DNA of 64,000 nt, taken from contig NC_082689.1 of NCBI RefSeq assembly GCF_949987515.2, positions 103,950,957 to 104,014,956 of the forward strand, given 5' to 3'. The notes below the pieces were generated by a model. It was given only the letters and a program-made list of their open reading frames with translations, was not told where the DNA came from and ran no database searches. Below, piece after piece: positions 13,901 through 25,900 of the stretch. This DNA comes from Delphinus delphis (lineage: Eukaryota; Chordata; Mammalia; Artiodactyla; Delphinidae). Made by a program: the position numbers and the translations under genes. Within the stretch, counting starts at the first letter, position 1; each line of letters opens with the position of its first letter.

Positions 13901-16900
13901 AAGACAAAGCGGGAACAATCATCAATATATGGTCTTATGCAGATACAAACAGGTGTTGAGAAATAACTCCCAAACGGCAACGTGGAAGGTATAGGCCCTT
14001 TGTGCCCAGAGAGTCAACAAACATGCAGCCTAGAAAATCAGCACACTCCGCAGACCTGGTAACTCATTCACGATTCTGTCCCAGTACCTATTCCCACCCC
14101 TTCCCCACCTAAGCACCTAATAACCCTACTCTCCTGGGACTTTTTTTTTTTTTTTTTAAGTAATGGCTGATGTATTTTGGGCCATGCTTACTTAGTTCAA
14201 TCTTTTATGAACTCAAACAACAAAACCCTTCCTTCTCCATGGTCAGAACAAGTTTCCATGGAAATTATAATGGGCTAGTAATGATCCTAATACTGCAGAG
14301 ACTCTCTGCATCACGTTTCTGTAATTAAAGAATGTTTTTTCAAGTTCCACTACATACATAACATGAACAATTTTATGAAATTATGTCTCTGTTTTACACA
14401 CAGGTGTTCTCTTAGTTACGTTCTACCCTAGCTGAGAAGAAATCGTTAAACTGTCTCGTTGAATATTGAACGGTTTTAAGAAAAGGGCGATGACTGGAGT
14501 GAAGAGTTTCACAGGACAAAGGCGAGGCACCAGTCTTACCAGCACCCCACCTCAGTCCTCAGTCCTTCACTCACCCAGCAGGCATTTGGTGAGAACCTGC
14601 CAAGCGGCAAGGCTGAGCGGAAGTGAATAAACACATGAGGCCACATCTGAGTCAATCACGTTTTCCTGCCCTGCTCATCTGGCCCCGGTGCTCAATCCCT
14701 CATTCCACCTTCCCACTCTAAATTCCAAAACTATCACCAAATAAAGAGGATATAATACCCAAGTGATTAAAGAACAAGAAAGTATTTTTTAAATGTGTGA
14801 CCATCTTCTCGATCCAAAGTATTTTCAGATGAACTTCCACCTCTGGGAGGCCTGGCTTTTTCGTCTCTGAGCACTGCAGGACTGAACTGGACTCCAGGCG
14901 TACTCATGTGTTAAACTCCCGCTACTCGTAACCTGTTTAGTATGTTGTAAAGTTCTTCACAAACTACACAACACACCATGAAAAACCGGGTGGCACAGTA
15001 TCATCATCTATCAGCTCCAAATATAACTCAGAAAGAATAACAGGCACCTAAAATGGACAGGAACTAAAAATGGCAAAGAAGGAACCTCAAAATAGAGGCA
15101 ACCTTCTGTAAGAATTCTGCATCATGAGGATGTGAAACTTACCACACACCAGCCTGAATAAAGAGAAAACTGCTGACTTTCTGATACAGAGGGATCAAAA
15201 AGAAAACTTTCAAATGAGTGAAATTCCTTTAAGGATTTTCAAAGATACCCCTCGCCTACTAAGAGCAGCTTTAAACCTTTTTTAACTCGTTGGGACTGAC
15301 AGGATGCCAGGCAGCAGATCAGAGCCACTGCAGAGTGAGTCCTGGCCGTGCAGTGTCCCGGGGCACCCCGGGTCACACCTCAAGGCTAACGTGACAGTCA
15401 ATGGAGCTCACTCCTCACATCAGCATCAGGAGAAATAACACCAGTAATCACGCAAATAAACACTTGGATTCCTTCACTTCTTGTAAAAAGTGGGTTGGAC
15501 CACTCGCTGAGATATTAAATCTCAAGATTCAGTTCAGAGGGAAAACCAGCAACTCAGATGCTCACCGTTCCAGTGAATGTGTCTGCCATTCTTGTAAAAG
15601 TAAATCTAAAAATTCAAAACAGCGCCTGAAAATTGTGAAGAGAAAAAGATGTAACTTAGTCATTTGTATGTTAATGAAAATAAAAGCTTTTTTCTTAAGT
15701 GACCCAACACTACTTTTTATAATTGATAAATTTCTTCTATTTTTTTCTTTTTTTTTCACGGTATGCGGGCCTCTCACTGTTGTGGCCTCTCCCGTTGCGG
15801 AGCACAGGCTCCGGACGCGCAGGCTCAGCGGCCATGGCTCACGGGCCTAGCCGCTCCGCGGCATGTGGGATCTTCCCGGACCGGGGCACGAACCCACGTC
15901 CCCTCCATCGACAGGCGGACTCTCAACCACTGCGCCACCAGGGAAACCCTCTTCTATTTTTTTTTTTAAGATTTTTTTTTTTTGGATGTGGACCATTTTT
16001 AAAGCCTTTATTGAATTTGTTACAGTGTTGCTTCTGTTTTATGGGGTTTTTTTTGGTTTTTTGGCCACGAGGCATGTGGGATCTTAGCTGCTGGACCAGG
16101 GATCAAGCCTGTACCACCTGCACTGGAAGTGCAGAGTCTTAACCACTGGACCACCAGGGAAGTCCCATCTTCTATTTTTTTTATGATTCAAAAAATGGAA
16201 CATAAAGATGGAATCAGAACTGACTGAAAACCAAAGCAGATCGAAATAATTAAGCACCTATGGTGGTCCAGAAGAAAAATCACAAAGTTATAGGGACAGG
16301 ATACAGGAGAGTTCCCTTCAAATCAGAAACTTGGGCTTCATGGCAACCTTACTGAAAGGGTGTATCACTGTTGTTGGTTTTTATTCCACCTCAAATGATA
16401 CATTAATACAGGAGCTACAGGTGCACAAAAGATCTGAGTGCATTACAGAATCAGGGAATTAGTCTTTGCATTAATTCCAAAGAATGCCTTGTACAAAGAA
16501 AGTAAAACATACCCTGGAAAACAAAGTGTTTACCCAATTTTCCTGCCAAGTATTTAAAACAGATTTTTCTCTAGCTACTTGGCATTTTCCTCTCTGCAAC
16601 CTTTCAACATCCTTTCTTCTCACTTCTGTGATCTTTCTTGGTCTGATCTGTACACAAAAACAATGCTGGTCTCATCTCCTTTGGATTATATCACCACTTC
16701 GGGTCCTACCTCGTCATCATTTCCTTTTTCTAAATTCCAGGATAACTATCTTTGTAGGAATAAATATTATTAGACTTAAGGAACCCACTCAAGGAAATAA
16801 ATCAGAAGGCAATCTTTCTCTAACAATCAGACTTTCTTTCCCATGATCTTCCCAATTCAAAACCTCAGAATCCACACAATTAATCACTCAGTAAATCTTG

Positions 16901-19900
16901 AATAAACCCTTCCCCTATGCTAGATGCCAGGCATACAATGGTAACCGAGACACGATCCACCGAGCAAGACAGACAAGGAACCGTTACCACGTGATGTGCC
17001 GGGAGCACAGGGGCTTCAGAGGGCTCAGGGGAGTCGCACAGCTCAGTCCCAGGGCTGCTGCTAATAGTGGGGGCCGGGGGAGCGGTCGGCGAAACAAATC
17101 TTCTCCAAGGAGAGACACTGACCTCTGCCCACACCCTTTCTCACCACCGCTGTCCCCCACCCCCCTGCCCCAGCCCAGGCCACGGTCACTCTACCTCTGC
17201 CCTTTGTCCATGTCATTTCCTGGTGTGGACTTCCCTTGTCTCTTTATGTGTGTATGCATATGTCTACGTTTACTTATTTCTTAGTGAATCCAGCCATCTT
17301 TAGTGCTAATTCTTGTCTTCAATGTGTTTCAGAACAATCTATTTCATCGAAAATATCCCATGTAAATTAGGTTTTGTCTTCAACTTTTTAGAAGGCTAAA
17401 ATCATATACAGAAGTACATCGATGTTGGCATTATTTAAACACTCTGCATTACTTAAGCACATCTGGTTAGAACTTCTATCTTTTCTTCACTGAGTCGTAC
17501 TCCTCATTCATAGGGCAGCTCAGTCTTTTTTAACTTGCCTAGGAGGCTTCTAGGGAATATATCAGCTAGTTTTAATCACTGCCCTCTGAATTCCTAAATC
17601 CACGATACGTACGTTGCAACTCACTCTTACATTGCTTTGTATTATTGTTTTTAATCTCCCCAACTAAATTATACACTTCTTAAAGGCAGGGAGATTGGGC
17701 AATCCATTTCTTACAAGTTCTATGAAGTGAAGCTAGCGACAGGCTGAATACAGGACAGAAAGCGCACTGCCTTGGTTACACTGCCCCCTCTGGCTCTCTT
17801 TTCCTTCCTGAAGGCAGAGGGACTGGGCCCAGATGGTCCCTAGTACTCCTTTCAGCATTAAGACACATGGCTCCGACTAAACACAGGAACGCCAGTCTGG
17901 GTGTGCGGCTCGGAAACCGGTGAAGGGGGTGGCATGTCTGCTGTCACAGTGACTGCACGTCGCTACTCAAATTCAGCACCACAGGCTAGAACTGTTAAAC
18001 GCTAGGGACCGAAGTGTTACCGCCTGAGCTTCTTATGTTGACGCCCTAACCCCCAGTATGATGGTATTTGGAGACGGGGCCCTGGGGAAGCAGTGGGGTT
18101 CACGGGGGTTCCTGCGAGTGATGCTCGCCTGACGGGATTAGTGGCCCTTTAAGGAGGGCGCTCCCCGGCCCCCAGCGCCGCGAAGACACAGCAAGAAAGC
18201 TGCACCTGCAAGCTGCTTCCATTAGAACCCAGCCCTGCCGGACCCTGATCTCAGAATTCCCGGCTCCAGAGCGGTGAGAAAATACCCGCCTGTCGTGTAA
18301 GCCGCCCTGCGCACGGTATTTCTGTTACAGCAGCCCAAGTTGGCTGATACGCTAAATATCCTGTAACGTTCCCCACAGAGATGTGTCGCTTCACCAGAGG
18401 AACTGCCTTGCCCAAAGCAAACACGCTTTCCAAACTGCTCATGGAAACCCAAATCAACAGTGACAATATAACCGCAGCAGAAAATTCTTAGGATGGCTGC
18501 CATTCACTGAGCTTCCACCAAGCGTCAAGCCCCTTCTACCAAAGTGACTGAGAACCTGCAGAACAGCTCTCTCCCCAGCACGTGGGAAGTCCCCCACCAG
18601 CCCGCACCTCGATGGCCAGGCGCTGGCCTTGGGGGGTTGGGGGGTGCCCGGAGCTGCTCTGCCCCCGAGGGCGGCTGGACTGTGGGTCAGCGACAGTCCA
18701 CCGAGCCACGCTGCTGGAACAGTCAGCCTTTTCGGTGGAAGGAGAATGCGTCTTTCTCCCTGGCTTTACGTAGCTGGCTCATTCCCCTCTTTTCTCCCTT
18801 GCCTTCCATGTGGCTGGGAACACGACGGCGATGGGGGCCGCATCATGCTTGGAAGGATCCCCCCGCCTGTGAAACCCTGGTGGGTCCAACGTGACAGCCC
18901 AGGAAAGGAGAGGAACAGCAGGCGGCCAAGGGGCGGCTGGGCTCGACGCCTTGGAGTGAAGGGCCCTCTCCTGGGCTGGATCAAGACACAGAACCGCAGG
19001 AACGGGGCCGAGAGGCTGCCTGCTGCCCAGGCCGGCCGTTCATTTACCCCACAAAGCTCCTGACCTAGTCTACTGAAGGCTTCAGTCCATGAATCCTCTG
19101 AAAACCTACACAAAACGTCTGTGTATCTACACTTTCCTGGGAAGAGGGTCCACAGATTTTAGGACTCGAAAGCCTCTGAGTCACCAGTCCAGACCCACAG
19201 ATCCGAGCTGGAAGCACAGAGCCCTGATCCCACACGTGGGCTGGGGCAGCTCGGCAGGACCCAAGACAAAGCCCCCGCGGGCCACCCAGGCTGTACCTTC
19301 AGGGTCTACCTCCCCTCAACGTAAGAAGCTCGGGGGGTAACCCTGCGGTCCCTAGCATTTAACAGTTCTAGGCTGTGGTGATAAATCTGAGGAGCGACGT
19401 GCAGTCACTGTGACAGCAGCACAAGCAAGGTCAGGATTCAGAGCGCCAGGAGTCACATCAGAAGCCGCAAACAACACACGCCTCCCGCGTATCTATGTTA
19501 ATATAAAGAACAGCCGCTGATCTTCACAATGTTTCTTCCAGGCGGGCAGCCATGGCCTTCACTCGGGGAATGGGGCAGACCAATGACAGAGGCAGAGGCA
19601 CCATCGCAGGAAGAAAATGCGCAGGGGGTACACTCCCCCTCCCCCCCGCCCCTCCCACATAACCCACACACACACTCGCTCTCACACTACACACACAGAC
19701 CGAAGTAACAGGCCTTCCAAATTAGCTTTCCAGACAACTGAGATCGTGAGCCTTCAGCCCAAAGGCATCTGTCACGGCAATCGTAAATCATATTAACCAT
19801 TTCAAACATAAAGTTTTTTGCATGGAGGTAAATTTGAAATTTGTTTCGGTTTTTAAACAATTCAAAACTAATGAGAAAAATTCTTTAAAAACTTACCTTC

Positions 19901-22900
19901 TAACGGCGACAGACTTGGAGGTACAGTTGCTTGTTATGATGGGTATTAGCCTAGGGATGTGTGTGTGCTGCGGAAAAGAACAAAAAACAGAGGCGAACAT
20001 TTGAAAATGCAGAGCTAAGACAACCACTTCTTTACTAACCTACCTAAAGCACCTGCATATTCAGATTAGAATTTCACTGAGTTTAAAAAGGAGAAAGACT
20101 TTCACTGGATATTGCCAAAGGGCATGACAGAATTTACAGAGCCAAAACAGGCAATGTGATGACAAGTCAGTCAGTCTAAAATCAAAACAAATCACTGGTA
20201 TGAAGTCTAAATTACCTGAGCAGTAGAGATCTGAATGAGTAAAAAGCAGTCAGCAGGCCAATACAGTTTAATACTATTTCAACAGAAATGTCTGATAACG
20301 GCTTTTGGTTTAATACCTGAAGTAGGCAGTGCAAACAGTAAGAACTACAAATAATATGAAGTAAGCAACCCACAGTAATCACGAATATTCTGGATAGATT
20401 TCAGTTAACATCAAGACCCAGTTTCAAGGGTTGCCTCTGGGGAAAAGGGACTTGACAGTGGGGAGAAGGTGATGCGCAGAACTTATTAAGCCTTTGTGAA
20501 CCATTAGGTTTTACTGAAAATCTGCACGTAAATTACTTGGCTAATGACTTGGATTTAAGTAAATGAGTGTTTTGAAAACTTAACTGAAGATAACATTTTG
20601 TTTCTGGGCTTATGTACAATTATTTAAATAAAATGTCAGGCGAATAACAAAACCACAAGCACAAATACCTAAAATGGAACAGCTGGGGAGAGAAGAACAG
20701 AAGTGATACCCGGACACATAAAGAACAGAGTATAAACTCAGAAGCAGACACCCGTGTTCAAATGTCTAAAACCAATGACGGTGGATGAGCAACACCTCAG
20801 TAACTATACATCACACCCACAGTTCACGCTAGGGAACGTAAAAGGCTCATGTGCGATAGTTACGTGGGGTAAAAAGGCCAGTGTTGTACGTACGGTATTA
20901 TTCCATGTACATAATCACTCAAATGAAAAATGTCTCTGATAAGTGCTTATCAACCAGCAATATTTACCACTTGCTTAGTCTATGTACGGCCCCAAAACAT
21001 ACTCACCCGAATGATTAACCTAACAGCTACAACACCAGAGGTGGCCATAATTTTGGCACTGTTCGGAATTAAATTAAAGATCGTTGGCATAATGGCTTCA
21101 GCTCCATGGTCAAACTTGTTCCCCAGCACTGATGACAGATGCCTATAACCAGAAATGAACACTGAACTGAAGTCATAGTTCTTTCCAACAGTGTAGCACA
21201 TAACCCTCTTAACATTTTAGAGCCTTCATGTAAAGTTATCTAAGGATAAAGGACAAAGGTCTAAGTAAAATACTCTACAAATACTTCCAATGTGCATATA
21301 GAGGACTTCGCAAATAGCCACTAGCCCAAGAGTTTGCTATTTTTTTTTAAATAAATAAATCACTTCCAACTAATGACTCTTAAAATAGCAAAAAACAAGT
21401 CAGTCATATACTGATAAAACACAAATATGAAAAAGCTCTTTCACCCCCTTTTTTTCTTTATTTTTAACATACAACATTCACACTTCAGTGTCTCAGGTCA
21501 AAACTTTAAACAGCTGCAAAGCCACCTTACTATTGCTGCTGCTCTGATATTCTAACATATTTTCTAAGACAGAAGTTTTAGATACTGATACAGGTTTAGT
21601 GAGGATAAAAAAAAATGTCCCCGCAGTACATGCCTTTAACCTTATAGCTACAGTGCTCGTCTAGAAACAAACATTCTAATAATCATGCTACCACCTGCCA
21701 GCAAAATCAGTGAAAAAGCTGAGGAAAACAGTTTACAAAATTTCATTTTTTCATATTATTAATAACTGCTTCAGGTTTAAAATAGAGGCTTCAGAGCTAA
21801 GTCACTGAATAAAATTTAAAATCTGTCAGACTTAACATAACTGGTCAGGAACTATTGTAAAAGTGTTAACAGAAGCGTAACTGGAATGGGTCTTGGAGAC
21901 CAGTTGAAAGTTCCGTGAAAGAAACCCAGTGGGCGTATTCAATGAACCATCTCTGAAGCACCGTCATGAGGCTATTTTATGATGTGAGAATCGGGAGCAT
22001 CGCAATCCTTACCCCAAGGTGATACAAGCCTCCCGCACTACCTGAGAGCGCAGATCCTTAGCCGATAGTTTAAAGGCTCCGTCCAAAAGACGCAAATGTT
22101 GGAAGAAGTTATCATACTCAGCAGCACCAGCCAAAAGTAAAGATCTAATCTTTTTTAGCTAAGGGGGTGGAGAAAACGAAGAGACAGACAAAACAATTCT
22201 TAGAACAGAATATACAGAACAACAGACGCCATCAAATATTAGAGATCAATCTCAAAGTTAAATGATACAGAGTTTTCCAAAAAGAATTCAGCCAACTAAA
22301 TAGTTGCTGATATATCTAGGTATCATAAATAAGAACTAGTAATTTTTAAAATTAGTGTCTGTGATAAATGGATTACAATTCTTCTGTAAAGCGTACTTTT
22401 TAATGGGAAACAGTTTAGTGGCTTACACATGCTGTGATGCTAAGGATAGAGTAACTAAGGATAAGTAACTAAGGATAGAGTAGCCTGTAAAAGCTCCTTC
22501 CCTGAGCTCACCTTCCCCCGCACCCCACTCCAACCGCCATTCACTCAGTGAATCATAGGAAGAAGCGACGCTACAGCCTTTGCACAGTACGCGCCACTGC
22601 GTCTTTACTAAAGGGCCAGTGTGCATCCAAAACAGACACACAGCAGTGTTCCCAGCCCTCTTCCTGCCAGACAACCAACGCATGATCGCTCTCCTCAGAA
22701 AAGACACGCCTTCACATAATGCCCCTGCACTTTGATGCTCGGCCCACTTCTTTTCATTAATCCACTTTTTTTTTTTTTTGCGGTACGCGGGCCTCTCACT
22801 GCTGTGGCCTCTCCCGTTGCGGAGCACAGGCTCCGGACGCGCAGGCTCAGCGGCCATGGCTCACGGGCCCAGCCGCTCCGCAGCATGTGGGATCTTCCCG

Positions 22901-25900
22901 GACTGGGGCACGAACCCGTGTCCCCTGCATCGGCAGGTGGACTCTCAACCACTGCACCACCAGGGAAGCCCCATTAATCCACTTTTAAAAACAGAGGGAG
23001 CAGAAGTGCTGTGAAGAAAGCAAGGGATAGAGAGACACACACTGAAAATGTCACTAAAAAGCCGCTCTCCTGGCCAATGGTCACAGAACTACATCTTTAC
23101 TGAGGTCGTAGGAGCGGCGGTCGTACCACAGGTAGGTCTCTGCTAGAAGTACAGGATACACAAGAAGATAGAAGCTGGCATGTTTGAAGAACAGAAGTGA
23201 AGTAATCTACTAAAAAGGCGACGTGTAAATATGGAAGCTTATATTTAAAATATTTACTACTTAAAATTCATCAGAGCTGCACCCCAGTTTCATAACAAAG
23301 TATTCAGACCGTGTAAATATCGAATGCAAATGTAATCACACAGTCAGTGGCTTACAGCGGTTACTCTTTGCTCCCAATCATGCTTGTCATCAGATAATAT
23401 TTCCCTAATCTTGTTTATGGACTCCTCAAGGTCTCGGCTGGAGTAAATCTGTAAGCAAAATTAATTTACAATCAATAGGAGAAAATTTACAGAATAAACA
23501 AAGATTATTCCTTAATTACCTGAAGTCAAGGGCACTTAGTGAGCCCAGTAAAAGAAATTATTTCATTTTTCAGAAGGGCCTTCAAGATAACATCTAGTCA
23601 AGTTTGTCTTAGATTGAGCTTCTTTCCTGCTCTGAATGCATACCGACTAGATCCGATGCCCACGTATGGATAACCTTGCCTCAAATATGGCTTTACTATA
23701 AGTTAACAGATAATTTCATGTACAAAAGAGAAGAAAGCCCACTGGGGAACTGGCAGTGATGCACAAGTCATTGATTACTCTTAGCGTTTTTTGTAACACC
23801 ACATTATACAGGCAGACCTCGGAGACACTGCCGGGTCGCTTCCAGACCCCTGTCATAAAGTGAATACCGCAATGAAGCAAGTCACACGAATTCTTTTGGT
23901 CTCCTAGACTGTAGTCTATTAACTGTGCAATAGCATGATGTCTTAAAAAAAAAAAAAGTGTGCATACCTTAATTTAAAAATACTTTCTTGCTAAAATATG
24001 CTACCATCCTCTGAGTCTTCAGTGAACTGTAATCTTTTTGCTGATGGAGGGTTTGAAATATTGTGAGAATTACCAAAATGTGACACAGAGACACGAGGTG
24101 AGCAAATGCCGCTGGAAAAAGGGCACCAACAGACGTGCTCGACGCAGGGTGGCCACGGACCTTCAGTCTGTAAAACTGCAGTATCCGTGAAGCACAACAA
24201 AGCGAAGCGCAACACAGCAAGTACGTCTGTACTTGCAACTTTAAATACTTTCAGGTCTGCTCTCTCATTTATCCTCACATATTACTCATAAGATGGTGAG
24301 GGGGGGGGAACCAAAAACAACCAAGAGTGAGGCATGCTGGGAAGGTCAAGGACGTAAGGATGGTCCTGAGCCTAAAACACCTGTTACCTGCTTTATACAC
24401 ACACACGGCAACGAAGCAGCAGGTGACAAGGGAGTCACACAGACACTAAGCGCTGTAGGAATCCAGAGCACGGACACCTGATGTAGCACAAGCCCCGATC
24501 AACGAGAGACAGTGCTGAGGCACAAAGCAGTCTGAAAAGTGTGGCTGTACCCCAGCTTCTGTCAATCAACTGTGCCGCATCTGTTAGGTGGTACTTAAGG
24601 GGAGCATCAAGATGGAATAAACTAAGATTTTATGAAACCATTTTTTGTAGTTTTCAGACACCCAAATTCTTCAACTTTACAAACTTTTCTTTCTGAGGAA
24701 AATCCCTACATAAGCATGCTTCCTTGTTCTCTCTTCTAACCTAATCCCTCATTTCCCCCTCTTTTAGGTGACCTAACCCACACACTCACTGCAGGAGCAA
24801 GCTACTTCTCTCAGTTCTTACTGAAAGGTCATCCTGGGCCGTGACTTTCGCTCTTCTTTTCCTGGTCTGCAACCTCAGATCTCCTGTGGGCTTGACAGTC
24901 AGAATTACCCTACCTAGTAAGAAACTCCGCACGTCGCACACTTGAAAAGTGAAACTTGAAGCATAAGCCCATCCTTGTTTTTAACCAAACGAAACATCTT
25001 CACTCACCTGGACTACAGGCACATCATCAAATGCTTTAATAAAGTCCTCTTCATCAACAGCACCAGCTCCCTCTTTTGCAGCTATAAAAAAGATCAATTT
25101 TTGAAATGTAAACAGTGTGCATCGGAGGAGTCTGAAGATACAAAATCAAAATTATATTTTGGAAGATTTGTAACTATGTTTTAAGTCTTAAGTTTAGAGT
25201 TTTTGTGGCATTGACAAGCATTATAGACTTTCAATATTCAGATAAAGTATAGTAATTTTACAGTGTAACGTATGTTAGCTTAAAACCATTTAAAGACACT
25301 ACTTGCTTAAGGAGGGCCAGTCTAGCCGTTAAAGGATTTAGATGGTTTATACTGTATTAATGTATAAGTCTTTTCAAAGATTCCAAATAAACATATAATA
25401 GAAATTTTAATTCTTCAGGGAATAAATGAAATTACGTCATTGTTAGGAATCTAGCAATTCTGTGAAACATTCAAATAAGTTCTAAAGAATTTAACAGTTT
25501 CATCTCAACTTCATATTGGTCTCCAAACATTATTTCGAAAGAAAAAAGGAAAAAAACATTTTCATTTCCTTTAACTCATGATAACTGTCAATTTTTCATG
25601 TACATGTCAGTTGCAAGTTGACCCCACGAAGTTGCTGTAAGATACTCCGTTACTTAAAAGTTGTTATAATTGCTATCATTTGGGAGGAAGCTTTTTCTGT
25701 TTGCTAATATAAGCGTCACTTCACGTATGAAAATCATGTGACATTTTATCAGATGTTTTTTCTTCATAATAAAGGTTTCCAAATGGTTATCTACAGTCAT
25801 CCCTGTAACCCTCATTAATGATTTATATTGATTAGTCCAAGTGCTTTTCTAGAGCTTCTTACCAGACAAGTTATCTGGAGTTTGAGGTGCTCATGGACCA

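Larger units (their letters stand above)
15626..19896 (-). other. CLASP1: CLASP1 intron with SINEs and a possible MaLR LTR
   Basis: Holds two adjacent SINEs (15747-16166), a probable MaLR-type LTR (18005-18360) and a short CA/CT-rich stretch near 19650-19700. The rest (16190-18000 and 18360-19890) shows no feature I can name. Confidence 0.7.

Noticed and set aside
22732..23014. Repeated open frames with a common peptide (also at 15723, 38590 and 45009)
   Set aside because: All are translations of the CHR-type SINE in different copies; the shared peptide reflects the repeat, not a gene family.
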